NCBI RefSeq assembly: GCF_019656315.1
Contig: NZ_BPLU01000038.1
Span: forward strand, 248,001-312,000
Reading direction: 5' to 3'
DNA length: 64,000 bases
Source of the DNA: Flavobacterium sp. UMI-01
GTDB taxonomy: Bacteria; Bacteroidota; Bacteroidia; Flavobacteriales; Flavobacteriaceae
The position numbers and the translations under genes were made by a program. This document shows positions 1-9,545 of the stretch, in pieces; positions within the stretch are counted from its first letter, which is position 1, and the number at the start of each line of letters is the position of its first letter. The notes under the pieces were generated by a model. That model saw nothing but the letters and a program-made list of their open reading frames with translations. It searched no databases and was not told the origin of the DNA.

Positions 1-887
1 TTCAAAACAGTCGCTCCAAAATCCACAAAACTCACAAAAGAATTGGTTCGTGAACCCGGTTGAAAGGCTGCTAAATCCTGGTATTTCTTTGGCACATAAA
101 CAACCAGTGGAATATGTAATCCCGTTTCGGTTAAATAGCCTTTACTATCAGGCAATACGCCACCATGATCTCCATAGTAGAAAATAATAGTATTCTCTAA
201 TAAATTATCTTTTTTCAATTGGTCTAAAACCGCGCCTACTTCAGAGTCCATTGCCTTTATTTTATCGCGGTAATAGGTGTTTGTATATCTAAACAAATCG
301 GTTTGAGGGTGATTCGGTTGTACAAAAACCTCAGCAGGATTCATTGACGTTTTGGTTGTATTCATCGTTTCCTTAGTAAAATGAATACGGCTTTCGTGAG
401 TGGTTTCGATATTAAAAACATAAAAGAAAGGTTGCCCTGGCTTTCTGTTTTTATAGGATGCTTTTTTAGACGATTCGTCCCAAACCTCATTGGATTTATA
501 AATATTATAATCTTCCTTAGCATTATTGGCTGTATAATAACCCGCTTTTCTCAAATAAGCGGGAAACATTTCTTGCGTATTATTCAAGGTTACTTTGCCT
601 TCCGCACGGTGGTAATGCGTTGCTAATTTGGGTCCATACGTTGACGTAATCAAAGTAGAACGAGCAGCACTACATACCGCAGCATTCGAAAAAGCACGGT
701 CAAAAACAATTCCGTCCTTAGCTAAATTCTCAATGTTGGGCGTGGCAATACCGTGTTCATCAAACAATTTCATATAATGTTTCGAATTGTCCTCAGAAAC
801 AATCCAAACAATATTGGGTTGTTGGGCATATGAGGCAACCGTTGTGATTAGATTGACTAAAAATAGTTTTACTAGTTTATTATTCAT
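1..887 (-). CDS. S1-family sulfatase, C-terminus cut by window edge
   Basis: Predicted exported sulfatase that removes sulfate esters from a glycan. Translation from the ATG at 887 begins MNNKLVKLFL and stays open past position 1, so about 295 N-terminal residues are visible; the family usually has 450-550. A signal peptide ends near residue 21. The metal-binding stretch reads WIVSEDN (residues 28-34). The formylglycine site is Cys72 in VCSAARSTLI, that is C-x-A-x-R, whereas the two other sulfatases in the window have C-x-P-x-R. A later DHGG motif (residues about 235-238) fits the second metal-binding region. It starts 3 bp after the GH28 stop, so it is co-transcribed with the GH28, sulfatase and GH29 genes upstream. 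The family is clear; the substrate is not. Confidence 0.88.
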   Translation of the reverse strand, partial: MNNKLVKLFLVNLITTVASYAQQPNIVWIVSEDNSKHYMKLFDEHGIATPNIENLAKDGIVFDRAFSNAAVCSAARSTLITSTYGPKLATHYHRAEGKVTLNNTQEMFPAYLRKAGYYTANNAKEDYNIYKSNEVWDESSKKASYKNRKPGQPFFYVFNIETTHESRIHFTKETMNTTKTSMNPAEVFVQPNHPQTDLFRYTNTYYRDKIKAMDSEVGAVLDQLKKDNLLENTIIFYYGDHGGVLPDSKGYLTETGLHIPLVVYVPKKYQDLAAFQPGSRTNSFVSFVDFGATVL

Positions 888-890
888 TTC

Positions 891-2270
891 TCAATTATTA
901 TGTTTTACTTTTTTTCTGTTTACAAAAATGTTTTGTGTTGAACCATTCAACACATCATCAAAAACTATCGGTTTACGTTCGTCCTTGTTCACAATATTGA
1001 TATGGAAATTATCAATTGATAAACCATCAACATGGCGGGCAAAAATTCCAGATGCTGGTAAAGTGCCTACTTTACTAAATTCTGGCCACCAATCGCCCAA
1101 GGTTTCAAGGGTAAATTCTTTTATATTTTTATTTAATGCATCTGCTTTTGTTCCGCCACCTGAAACAGTCATTTGGATGTTTTTCAACTGAATATCGGTA
1201 ATATAATGATTCGGCATTCCTGTGATAAAAATGACCGAATTTTTGTCCAACGCTCTATTGTCAACTATTATATTTTCGAAAATAAAACCATGCATGGCTT
1301 TCATAGGTGCCATTTCTTTGGGTGCATCTACCCCTGCTCTTTGCTGGCAAAAAGTCATGAAAATAGGGCGTGGTACGTTTTTCATTACAATATTCGAAAA
1401 AATCATATTTTTCATTTCGCCTCCTTCGTTCATTTGGATTTTTAAACCTGAATCTGATATATCATGAAAGGTACAATTATTCACGGTAACCGACTCAAAA
1501 TCGCCTCTGGAAGCCAAACCAAAACGCATGGCTGCCCATTTACTCGTAAACACACAATTGGTTATTACAATATCTTTACAAGGTTTATCAGGTCTGGAAG
1601 TTTGCAAACAAATGGAATCGTCGCTGGTATCAAAAGACGAATTAGAGACTCTCACATTGGTACACCCATCAAAATCCAGTCCATCTCCATTGTGATTGAC
1701 TCTGCTGATAATTTTAATTCCATCTACTACAATTTCGTTGCAATACAACCAAGCCGATGTCCAAGCTGCAGGGTTTATTAGCGTAACATCTCTTAAATGA
1801 ATATCATTGCAATTTAAAAACCGAAGCATCATCGGGCGACCGCCTTTTTCTTTGGTAAAATTCTTCGGATGACCATTGGCATCAATAGTGCCTTTTCCTT
1901 CAATTGAAAAAGATTTGGCCTCATTCGCAAAAATCAAGCAACGATCCATATGAGGTTCGTTCTTATAGGTGTTTTTATGCGTATCCGTTGCATAATCCGA
2001 ATAATCAGGACTCCCTAATAAAACTGAACCGTTTTCGAGATAGAGCGTTACAAAATCTTTCAAGTAAATGGTTCCTATAAGCACTTTTTTACCCGATGGA
2101 ATGATAACTTTCCCGCCGCCTTCTTTGGAACACAAGTCTATTGCTTTTTGAACGGCCTGGGTATCTTTGGTCAATCCATCCCCTTTTGCTCCAAAGTCTA
2201 AGACATTATAGTCCTTGGCTTGGATAACAACCGTAAACAGCAGCAATAATAAGAATAGTATCTTTTTCAT
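891..2270 (-). CDS. GH28 family glycoside hydrolase (polygalacturonase fold)
   Basis: Exported right-handed beta-helix hydrolase of family GH28, 459 residues with a signal peptide at residues 1-18. The N-terminal hallmark NVLDFGAKGDG (22-32) marks the pectate-lyase/GH28 superfamily. The catalytic acids can be placed: N194-G-D196 in NGDGLDF and D217-D218 in TSDDSICLQ. The third GH28 motif, G-H-G, is not visible; the matching stretch reads MRFGLASRGDF, and the R-I-K motif is replaced by GLKIQ (275-279). The missing His suggests a substrate other than plain polygalacturonate, as in rhamnogalacturonan-type members. It lies 9 bp after the sulfatase at 2280-3932 and 3 bp before the truncated sulfatase, so it is inside one operon of sulfatases and a GH29. 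Confidence 0.85.
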   Translation of the reverse strand: MKKILFLLLLLFTVVIQAKDYNVLDFGAKGDGLTKDTQAVQKAIDLCSKEGGGKVIIPSGKKVLIGTIYLKDFVTLYLENGSVLLGSPDYSDYATDTHKNTYKNEPHMDRCLIFANEAKSFSIEGKGTIDANGHPKNFTKEKGGRPMMLRFLNCNDIHLRDVTLINPAAWTSAWLYCNEIVVDGIKIISRVNHNGDGLDFDGCTNVRVSNSSFDTSDDSICLQTSRPDKPCKDIVITNCVFTSKWAAMRFGLASRGDFESVTVNNCTFHDISDSGLKIQMNEGGEMKNMIFSNIVMKNVPRPIFMTFCQQRAGVDAPKEMAPMKAMHGFIFENIIVDNRALDKNSVIFITGMPNHYITDIQLKNIQMTVSGGGTKADALNKNIKEFTLETLGDWWPEFSKVGTLPASGIFARHVDGLSIDNFHINIVNKDERKPIVFDDVLNGSTQNIFVNRKKVKHNN

Positions 2271-2279
2271 TGATTAATC

Positions 2280-3932
2280 TTAATGTCCTGATTTAGGATA
2301 TAAATCATTGGTATAACGGAGTACTTCGGCTTTGCCTTCTCCTCTAGCGTTCTTAATTTCTATTTTCCATTGCTTTTTTAAGGTTTCTAAAACAGCAGCA
2401 TATTTATTATCATTGACTAAATTATGTAATTCTTGTGGGTCTTTTTTCAGGTTGTACAATTCTTCATAAACTGCTTGCTCTCCATTTAATGATGAATCGA
2501 TATAGTCACGGTAAACAGCAATTTCAGGGTCGTGCATATTGTACAACATTTCGTTTTGACTGATTCCTATTTCTTTGGCATACTTAATTTCTTTAGTAGC
2601 CGAAAAATTATTGTTTTTATAATAGCGAATGTATTTCCATTCCTTATCCTGAACGGCTTCACAGCGAGGATTACCAAAATGAGTTGACCATAAATTCTCC
2701 GTATAAACGTAGTTGCGCACTTCTTCTTTATCCCCTTTAATTAGGTTTGAAATGTCTTTTCCCTGAAAGGTTTTAGGAGCCAGAATTCCAGCCATTGCTA
2801 ACATTGTTGGGGCAATATCCAGAGTTTGCACTAAGGCATCGCTAGTAATTCCTTTGGCTTTTTTGGGAGCTCTTGGGTCATAGACAATAAAGGGAACATG
2901 GGTTGTTTTTTCGTAACAAAGCGCCTTTCCGCCCAAACCATATTCTCCACCAAATAAACCATGGTCTGAGGTAAAAATAATCACGGTATTTTTGTCTATT
3001 TTAAGATCTTTTAATTTTTTTCTAAGATTGCCAATCATTCTGTCAATTCCTGTCATGGCTTCCATCTCGCGAATTAATCGTTCTTTAATTCCCGCTGGTG
3101 TATCTACATAATTATAGCCCACTTGACGGTCTTCGGCATGTAATAAATCTGCTGGTAATTTTGGCGTTTTGATGTCCGCTTTGGCAATATAATTTGGTGG
3201 CAATGGAATATCCTTATCACGATACAGGGTTTTATAAATTTCATCGTCCTCGGCTTTCATTTTCATCGTCTCTGTACTCGCTCCATGGGGCAAATTGAAA
3301 TTGATTGACAACATAAAAGGTTTGTCCGCTGGTCTTGTTTCAAGAAATTTAATAGCTCCTTTAAGTTTTCTTTCGTTAGGGTCTAAAAAATCATTGACTC
3401 CTTCGTTGATAATTTCAGGTTGGGTAAATGCAATAGCATCGTTAAAAATAGAATGTCTGTCTTTAGGATAAAAACTCAAATGGCCGTGACCCGCATACCA
3501 ATAATCGAAACTTTTTTCCATCACACCACTGTCATAACCTCCTTTTCCAATGGGCGCATGATTTTTACCAATCCATCCCGTATAATAACCATTGGCACGC
3601 ATCACCATCGGATAAGATTGTTCCCAAGCTTTGTCAGAAACACTGGTTCCCGAATTAAAATTCACTCCATGTTTGCGTTCGAATTGTCCTAATAAAATAG
3701 AAACTCGACTTGGAGTACAAATCGCACTAGTGACATGGGCATTGGTAAACAAAATTCCTTCGCCCGCCATTTTATCAATTGCTGGAGTTTGTACAATCGT
3801 ATTCCCTGTACAGCCTAATAATTCATAGGATTGATCATCGGTCAAGACAAAGATAATATTAGGGCGTACTTGAGCCGTAATCGCTAGACTATTTAATAAA
3901 ACAAGAATAAACGTTGTTATCTTTTTTTTCAT
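2280..3932 (-). CDS. S1-family sulfatase
   Basis: Exported arylsulfatase-type enzyme of 550 residues, a normal length for S1. The signal peptide spans residues 1-20 (LAITA-Q). The N-terminal metal site is VLTDDQS with D32-D33, and the formylglycine precursor is Cys72 in ICTPSRVSILLGQ (C-x-P-x-R). The second metal-binding motif FTSDHG lies near residue 320. It probably desulfates the same glycan attacked by the GH29 downstream or the GH28; GH29/S1 pairs are established in degradation of fucose- or L-galactose-6-sulfate-containing algal polysaccharides. It begins 27 bp after the GH29 stop codon at 3960 and ends 9 bp before GH28. The substrate cannot be read from the sequence. Confidence 0.92.
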   Translation of the reverse strand: MKKKITTFILVLLNSLAITAQVRPNIIFVLTDDQSYELLGCTGNTIVQTPAIDKMAGEGILFTNAHVTSAICTPSRVSILLGQFERKHGVNFNSGTSVSDKAWEQSYPMVMRANGYYTGWIGKNHAPIGKGGYDSGVMEKSFDYWYAGHGHLSFYPKDRHSIFNDAIAFTQPEIINEGVNDFLDPNERKLKGAIKFLETRPADKPFMLSINFNLPHGASTETMKMKAEDDEIYKTLYRDKDIPLPPNYIAKADIKTPKLPADLLHAEDRQVGYNYVDTPAGIKERLIREMEAMTGIDRMIGNLRKKLKDLKIDKNTVIIFTSDHGLFGGEYGLGGKALCYEKTTHVPFIVYDPRAPKKAKGITSDALVQTLDIAPTMLAMAGILAPKTFQGKDISNLIKGDKEEVRNYVYTENLWSTHFGNPRCEAVQDKEWKYIRYYKNNNFSATKEIKYAKEIGISQNEMLYNMHDPEIAVYRDYIDSSLNGEQAVYEELYNLKKDPQELHNLVNDNKYAAVLETLKKQWKIEIKNARGEGKAEVLRYTNDLYPKSGH

Positions 3933-3959
3933 TTTTTAACTGATTTCAATCCTCAAAAG

Positions 3960-5522
3960 TTAATCTTTGTGAGCCTCAATAGCTCCTCCAATATTATTTT
4001 CTTTGTATCCTTCCATCAAAATTTTGAAAGAATGTGCATAGTCTGAAGGATAGGATTTGGGTGCTTTAATAATCAAACCTTCGGCATTGCGTTCCCATTC
4101 GATTTTTTCATCACTCCCTAACAATTCAATTTTATTGATTTTCGAATTCAAAACCCCGATTTGCGTACTTAAGGATTTGATTACTATTTTATCCTCAGGT
4201 TTATCTAACACAATGGCATAAAATTCTTTGTCTGATTTTTTTGTAAATCGAATGTCCTTATTAGAATACACAATGGTATGACTTTCTTCTACCTTATGTC
4301 CACCCTCTGGTAATCGATTAGGGCCTTCGCCAAAAATAGTCCAAGGTCTGGTACCATAAATTGCCTCTCCATTGACCGCTAACCATTTTCCCATATCTAC
4401 CAATAAATTTTCCATCACCACAGGAATGGTGCCATCAGGATCAGGTGGTACGTTTAATAACATCACACCGTTTTTAGCAACAATATCGACCAAAATATCT
4501 ACCAACTCGTTAGCTGATTTGAATTTTGCATGTGGTCTGTAAAACCAAGCACCTGGCGAAGTATCAGTTAACCAAGTTGGATTTTTAGGTTGATTGGGTC
4601 TTCCTCGTTCATAATCTTTAATAGCGGTATCTAGCGTAAAAGTACTTTCTTTGTAAGCCACTCCTACTTCTTTATTCCACTCCAAACCTTTGTTATAATA
4701 GTAGGCCAAAAATTTCAATCGGCATTCTTCGGTCATATTTTCTAACCACCAGTCAAACCAAATCAAATCGGGTTGATATACATCGATATATTCCTTTAAT
4801 TTAGCCCACCATTCTTTATAAAAACGCTCATCAGGCGTATCCGATTCTAACGAATGAGGAGAAGTGTACAAATCATAATCCTTAGGATCTATATTGCCAT
4901 GGGCATGGGCTGGAGCAAAATATTTCCAAGTAAAAGCATGATGAAAAGAAGCCATAAACTTCATTCCTCGGGCTTCAATTTCTTTTTTCAAAGCCGCCGA
5001 AGGGTCAATTCCTCCATAGTTCATCGAATTCCAACGCGTGGCTTTACTATTCCACATCGCAAAATTATCATGATGCATCGCCACAGGTCCTGCAAATTTA
5101 GCACCCGATTTTTGGAATAAATCCGCCCATTTTTTGGCATCAAAACCAGAAGGTTTAAATTGTTCGATGATGTATTTATAACCAAATTCTTTAGGATCTC
5201 CATACTTTTTTTTGTGATGGAGGTAGTTACTGGATGGTTTGCCATTTTTAGTAGGTACTATTTTACCATCAGTGTACATTTGCATCCCGTGCCAACCACT
5301 GTAAAACTGGTTTGGTTCCGTTCCTTCAAAAGCAGCAGACACAGGCCCCCAATGCGCATAAATTCCAAGTTTTGCATCTTGAAACCATTCTGGAACTTGG
5401 TTTACAGTAGATACTGATTCCCAACTTTCCTTGTATTTTCCTTTTTTTTGCGAAGTTTCCTTTTGGGCATGAATAGCAACTGTAACAAAAAGGCCTAACA
5501 AACCGAATTTTACTTTTTTCAT
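3960..5522 (-). CDS. GH29 alpha-L-fucosidase family enzyme
   Basis: Exported GH29 hydrolase of 520 residues with a signal peptide at residues 1-20 (VAIHA-Q). GH29 enzymes release alpha-L-fucose, and some release alpha-L-galactose. The conserved N-terminal PEWFQDAKLGIYAHWGP (44-60) is present. The active-site His pair is H150-H151 in AMHHDNFAMW, where the usual HHDGF has N in place of G. The catalytic nucleophile is D257 in PDLIWFDWW. A C-terminal beta-sandwich follows residue about 400. It is the first gene of the operon GH29-S1-GH28-S1. The 550 bp upstream separate it from the RhaT-like operon. One of three divergent GH29 paralogues in the window. Confidence 0.92.
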   Translation of the reverse strand: MKKVKFGLLGLFVTVAIHAQKETSQKKGKYKESWESVSTVNQVPEWFQDAKLGIYAHWGPVSAAFEGTEPNQFYSGWHGMQMYTDGKIVPTKNGKPSSNYLHHKKKYGDPKEFGYKYIIEQFKPSGFDAKKWADLFQKSGAKFAGPVAMHHDNFAMWNSKATRWNSMNYGGIDPSAALKKEIEARGMKFMASFHHAFTWKYFAPAHAHGNIDPKDYDLYTSPHSLESDTPDERFYKEWWAKLKEYIDVYQPDLIWFDWWLENMTEECRLKFLAYYYNKGLEWNKEVGVAYKESTFTLDTAIKDYERGRPNQPKNPTWLTDTSPGAWFYRPHAKFKSANELVDILVDIVAKNGVMLLNVPPDPDGTIPVVMENLLVDMGKWLAVNGEAIYGTRPWTIFGEGPNRLPEGGHKVEESHTIVYSNKDIRFTKKSDKEFYAIVLDKPEDKIVIKSLSTQIGVLNSKINKIELLGSDEKIEWERNAEGLIIKAPKSYPSDYAHSFKILMEGYKENNIGGAIEAHKD

Positions 5523-5669
5523 TTTGATTTTTTTTTAATCCAATGAGGTACGAAATTTAAAAAATGCCTCACCCTCTTTTTTGACTAAATCTTGAATTGT
5601 TTTATTGTGTCAAACTTTAAAGTACCCTTGTCAAAACAATCTATTTTGATTGCCATTTTAGATACCTTT

Positions 5670-5750
5670 TTATTTGTTGACTAAAAGAATCGAAAACAAA
5701 AAAAGTAGTACGATAAAAACCGTTTTAGAAAACAATTTCAATGCATCCAT
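5670..5750 (-). CDS. Possible 26-residue membrane peptide
   Basis: A short frame from the ATG at 5750 encodes a 26-residue peptide that is one hydrophobic helix with a basic N-terminal part (begins MDALKLFSKTVF, ends LLVNK). It sits in the 555-bp gap upstream of the GH29 gene and downstream of a terminator, in the same direction. Only a weak A-rich ribosome-binding site is visible. It could be a real small membrane protein or a leader peptide, or chance in AT-rich DNA. I do not recognise a family. Confidence 0.25.
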   Translation of the reverse strand: MDALKLFSKTVFIVLLFLFSILLVNK

Positions 5751-5835
5751 TTTATCTTTATTACAATTCAATTTTAGTTTTAATTGTAAAACTAAAGCAA
5801 TCTGTTGCCTTGCAAAAACTTAAAACACTAAAAAA

Positions 5836-5886
5836 GCCCCAATAAACCATTTGTTATGTATTATAAAACATTCGGTTTATTAGGGC
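5836..5886 (-). terminator. Rho-independent terminator of the RhaT2 operon
   Basis: Inverted repeat with arms at 5836-5848 and 5874-5886 (13 bp with one mismatch, GCCCCAATAAACC against GGTTTATTAGGGC). Read on the minus strand the stem is followed by TTTTTT, so it ends the transcript of the genes at 6079-13300. The remainder of the 5523-6078 gap shows no other clear element apart from the small frame at 5670-5750. Confidence 0.75.
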
Positions 5887-6078
5887 GCTCCTAATTTTTT
5901 TTCCAATAAATAATTCGTGCTCCAAAGCTTTCTCTTAAAATGCAGGCTTCGAACGCTACTGAAATTCCAATTTAAATTCAATTGACAAGAAATCTTATCC
6001 TTGTTTTAAATAGCTATTCAGCCACATTTGCTAATGATAAACGGTATTTAAACAACGAATATTATTCCTAATCGAAAA

Positions 6079-7104
6079 TCAACTCATCATATAATTCCCA
6101 AAAGCAATCACGAGAATTCCAAGGCTCATTACTGACAATCCTGAATACAAAAATCGCTTACTTTTATCACCCGCTTGAGACCATTCCCCTGAAAACAACC
6201 CTAATATATTGGCCACCATAATACAACCTGTTTGAAAAACTGCAAAACCCACTGAGGTTCCTAATGCGCCTAAACTGTATGCTCCTAAACCATAAATGAT
6301 TAATGAAGTCACATAGACGATAGCCATTAGCCCAATTAATACAATGTTCTTAGGACTTGATGGAACGGCAAATTTTACCCATGTTTTTCCTTTGCTTAAC
6401 TGATACGCAAAATAGAAAACCGTTATCACTCCACTTCCTATAAAAGAAGGCAACATAACAGCCAAGCGGGCAATCCAAGGCGAGTTTGCGTATTGATTTT
6501 GGGATATGTCTCCTATATGTCCTATGCTATCAGCCACATGATAAGAAAGATTAAATCCTGCCGCGCAAATTCCGCCCACAACACACATGATAATGCCCAT
6601 TTTCATGTTTTTATTAGTAGTACCACTACTCGAAGATTCATTGGCCTCACGCAACAAACCTGCTTTACCATTCAGAATAATTCCAACCATGATAATCAAA
6701 ATCCCAAAAACAATAATCATTCCCCCTGGCGTAGCTAACTGCTCTATATTTCCCATAAAAAAAGGTAAAACAGACCCCACTAAAGTCCCCACACCAATCA
6801 ATAACGAAAAGCCTAAAGCCATTCCAATTTTCGAAATACTAATCCCCCATAAAAGGTTTCCAATACCCCATAATAAACTTAGGAAAAAGATACTTACGTA
6901 AATAGAAGTAGGCACTTGTGCATAGGTATCCATCAAGCCATTAACTAACAGAATTGAAGCCAAAACGGGAACTATAAACATGGCTAACAACCAAAAAACA
7001 CCCCAAGTATTTTCGACATCATACCCTTTAACATACTTAGACGGAAAGGCGTAAAAACCCAACAGGATAGCTGCAAACAGTACCCATAAAAATCCTATTA
7101 TCAT
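6079..7104 (-). CDS. RhaT-type sugar/H+ symporter (DMT superfamily)
   Basis: Integral membrane transporter of 341 residues with about ten hydrophobic segments in a regular pattern, as in the L-rhamnose/glucose-uptake branch of the drug/metabolite superfamily. Features include an N-terminal GFYAFPSKYVK loop, the repeated G-rich helices (LGFSLLIGVGTLVGSVLP) and a charged cytoplasmic loop near residues 155-170. It should import a mono- or small saccharide across the inner membrane. It is the last gene of the operon GH2, SBP-like, crotonase, AldA-like, RhaT, 17 bp after the AldA-like stop. A second, more RhaT-like paralogue is at 24059-25111. The substrate is unknown; a deoxy- or L-sugar fits the neighbours. 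Confidence 0.8.
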   Translation of the reverse strand: MIIGFLWVLFAAILLGFYAFPSKYVKGYDVENTWGVFWLLAMFIVPVLASILLVNGLMDTYAQVPTSIYVSIFFLSLLWGIGNLLWGISISKIGMALGFSLLIGVGTLVGSVLPFFMGNIEQLATPGGMIIVFGILIIMVGIILNGKAGLLREANESSSSGTTNKNMKMGIIMCVVGGICAAGFNLSYHVADSIGHIGDISQNQYANSPWIARLAVMLPSFIGSGVITVFYFAYQLSKGKTWVKFAVPSSPKNIVLIGLMAIVYVTSLIIYGLGAYSLGALGTSVGFAVFQTGCIMVANILGLFSGEWSQAGDKSKRFLYSGLSVMSLGILVIAFGNYMMS

Positions 7105-7121
7105 ATTGCTTTAATTAGTGA

Positions 7122-8573
7122 TTAATATTCCAAGTAAATGGTTCTTTTTTGCAAATAATGTTCAATACCGTAAATACCGTCTTCTCCTCCCAATCCTGAT
7201 GTTTTATGTCCTGAGTGGTATCCCTGAATATATCCGACAATCTGTTTGTTGATAAAAATGGTTCCAACCTGTAGTTGGTCAATTGCTTTTTGGTGAATTT
7301 TATAATCGTTTGTGAACAAATAAGCCGACAAACCTTCTTCTCTAGCATTAGAATATGCCATTGCTTCATCAAATCCAGAAACTTTCATGATGGGTAAAAC
7401 AGGAGCAAACAATTCATGTTTAGTCGTTGCATCTCCATTTTTTACTTGGGTCAAAACAGTAGGTGCATACCAATTTCCTTTTTCAAAAACAGCCCCTTCA
7501 GGACGGCCACCACCCATAACTAATTCAGCTCCTTCTGCGATATTATCTTTTACCAATTGATTTACGCGTTCTAAACCAGAAGTACTTACATTTGGCCCCA
7601 TATTGATGCCTGAAGCAAATGGATCTCCCACCTTAATTTGTGCAACACGCTGGATTAATTTATCGGTAAACTCATCGGCAATTTTATCCGCTACCATGAC
7701 CATTTCGTTACAAATACAAACCTGTCCACAGTTAGCAAAACGCGAAATTACAGCCGCTTCGACCGCTTTGTCAATATCTGCATCTTCTAGTACGATAAAT
7801 GGCGCTTTACCACCCAATTCCAAGATTAAACCCGTGATATTATTAGCCGCAGCACGATACATCGCTCGACCAGCATTTGTACTTCCTGTCAAACTGATTA
7901 ACTTCGTAATGGGACTTTCGACTAACAAAGAAGCCGCTGCTGCATTTTGGGTAGAAACCATATTTACCACACCCTTTGGCAAACCTGCATCTTCCACCAA
8001 ACGGCAAAATTCTGAAGCAGTTACAGGTGTTAACTCATGAGGTTTTATAATAATCGTATTTCCAGTAACCAAAGCTGGGCCTAATTTACGTCCAATTAAC
8101 GCCAACGGATAGTTGAATGCACATAAGGCAACCGTGACACCATAAGGAACTTTGTGAATTTCTAAACGTTCATTAGGATTTTCAGTCGGAAAAATAGCCC
8201 CTTGAATACGACGCCCTGCTTCAGCAGAATAAGTCATATAACGAATGGTATCGTCAACTTCACCTAAGGCTTCGGCATAGGTTTTTCCTTGTTCCATTAC
8301 TAGCAATTGGGCAAAATGTTCTCGTTCTAGCTTTAAACGATCACAGATCGCATAAATATAATTAGCCCGAGTTTGAGCCGCTAGTAAGCCCCAACTAAAT
8401 TGCGCTTTTTCAGATGTTTCTAAGGCATATTGCACATCCTCTTTGGTACAAGCGGTGACTGTAGCAAAAACTTCATTGGTTGCAGGGTATTCCACTTTGA
8501 TACGATCTCTGGTAGTAGAATCTAACCATTCACCGTTAATATAACATCGGTAATGTTTGATTTCTTGATTCAT
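7122..8573 (-). CDS. NAD(P)-dependent aldehyde dehydrogenase, AldA-like (lactaldehyde type)
   Basis: Cytoplasmic aldehyde dehydrogenase of 483 residues, the standard length, without a signal peptide. The general base is E252 in LELGGKAP and the catalytic Cys is C286 in GQVCICN. The C-terminus, with [16 protein letters not shown] and [12 protein letters not shown], closely parallels E. coli lactaldehyde/glycolaldehyde dehydrogenase AldA as I remember it. L-lactaldehyde is formed from L-fucose or L-rhamnose, which would suit GH29 and RhaT neighbours. A 3,6-anhydro-L-galactose dehydrogenase, also an ALDH, is an alternative given the agar-type enzymes elsewhere in the window. It lies 24 bp after the crotonase and 17 bp before the transporter in the same operon. 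Confidence 0.88.
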   Translation of the reverse strand: MNQEIKHYRCYINGEWLDSTTRDRIKVEYPATNEVFATVTACTKEDVQYALETSEKAQFSWGLLAAQTRANYIYAICDRLKLEREHFAQLLVMEQGKTYAEALGEVDDTIRYMTYSAEAGRRIQGAIFPTENPNERLEIHKVPYGVTVALCAFNYPLALIGRKLGPALVTGNTIIIKPHELTPVTASEFCRLVEDAGLPKGVVNMVSTQNAAAASLLVESPITKLISLTGSTNAGRAMYRAAANNITGLILELGGKAPFIVLEDADIDKAVEAAVISRFANCGQVCICNEMVMVADKIADEFTDKLIQRVAQIKVGDPFASGINMGPNVSTSGLERVNQLVKDNIAEGAELVMGGGRPEGAVFEKGNWYAPTVLTQVKNGDATTKHELFAPVLPIMKVSGFDEAMAYSNAREEGLSAYLFTNDYKIHQKAIDQLQVGTIFINKQIVGYIQGYHSGHKTSGLGGEDGIYGIEHYLQKRTIYLEY

Positions 8574-8597
8574 AATAATTGATCTTTGGTTGTTTCG

Positions 8598-9380
8598 TTA
8601 ATTAAATTTAGGTTTTCGCTTTTCGACAAAAGCTTGAAACCCTTCTTTTGCATCATGAGTATCATACAAAGTCTCCACCGATTGGGTTTCAAAATCTAAT
8701 GATTCTTGTAAGCTCATTCCCTTATGCAGTTGTACATATTTTTTTATAGCTGTCATGGCTTCTCCAGCTCCTTGTGCTAATTCAGTTACATATTCTTGAA
8801 CCTTAGCGTCAAATTCATGGGCTTCAAAAAGCTGATTGAATAATCCATACTGATAGGCTAATTCAGGTGTAATTGAATTTCCCGTTACTAAAAGTTCCAT
8901 AGCCCTACTCGCCCCAATTAAATCAATCATTCGGGGCGTTCCTCCATTTCCAGGCATCAAACCTAGTTTTACCTCAGGCAAACCAATCAAATAATCTCCT
9001 TTTGCAGCTAAGCGAATATCACAGGCCATGGCCATTTCCAATCCTCCTCCTAAAACATGACCGCTAATGGCTGCAATCACAATTTTGGAACTAGAAACAA
9101 TAGCTTCAGAAACAGCCCGAGCAGCTTTGACCATTTCAGCATTTTCTTCTGTGGTATTGGTACTAAATATTTTAATATCGGCACCCGCACAGAAAAATTT
9201 TTCCGAAGTACTGTTTATTAAAATAACTTTTATCGCATTATCAGCAGTCGCCTCACGAATCGCTTGACTTATTAATTGTAAAAAATCGAGATAATAACTA
9301 TTCGCCTTAGGCCTATTCAAACTAATTGTGGCTACAGCAGCTTCTTTTCGTACTACTAAATAGGTGGAAATATCACTCAT
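8598..9380 (-). CDS. Enoyl-CoA hydratase/isomerase family protein (crotonase)
   Basis: Cytoplasmic crotonase-fold enzyme of 260 residues. The oxyanion-hole loop ISGHVLGGGLEMAMACD is present. Both hydratase glutamates are visible, one in GGGLEMAM and the other in GLPEVKLGLMPG, so it is probably a true hydratase acting on an enoyl-CoA, not merely a structural relative. The substrate is unknown. It lies between an SBP-like gene (165 bp upstream, with a long hairpin between) and the AldA-like dehydrogenase. The presence of CoA-transferases in the partner operon suggests that both operons serve one CoA-thioester pathway. Confidence 0.88.
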   Translation of the reverse strand: MSDISTYLVVRKEAAVATISLNRPKANSYYLDFLQLISQAIREATADNAIKVILINSTSEKFFCAGADIKIFSTNTTEENAEMVKAARAVSEAIVSSSKIVIAAISGHVLGGGLEMAMACDIRLAAKGDYLIGLPEVKLGLMPGNGGTPRMIDLIGASRAMELLVTGNSITPELAYQYGLFNQLFEAHEFDAKVQEYVTELAQGAGEAMTAIKKYVQLHKGMSLQESLDFETQSVETLYDTHDAKEGFQAFVEKRKPKFN

Positions 9381-9453
9381 AATTATTTGGTTTAATTGTG
9401 CTCATTCATAATCGACTCGTCTTGTTTATTCCACTTCTATTGGAATACATCAA

Positions 9454-9508
9454 ATGGCAGGTACTCAAAAAGTGCTTTATTGAAACACTTTAAAAGTCGT
9501 CCTGCCAT
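9454..9508 (-). other. Long hairpin between SBP-like and crotonase genes
   Basis: Outer arms ATGGCAGG at 9454-9461 and CCTGCCAT at 9501-9508 enclose further pairing (AAAGTG with CACTTT around a loop near 9475-9485). It lies in the 165-bp gap inside the operon. It lacks a clear T-run on the minus strand, so it may be an mRNA-processing or stability element instead of a terminator. Confidence 0.45.
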
Positions 9509-9545
9509 AGGTTTGAACAATCGCTAGTAGCCGACCTAGCTTAGC

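Noticed and set aside
7115..7372. An 85-residue frame antisense-frame to the AldA-like gene end
   Set aside because: It lies wholly within the coding region of a well-supported gene in another frame.
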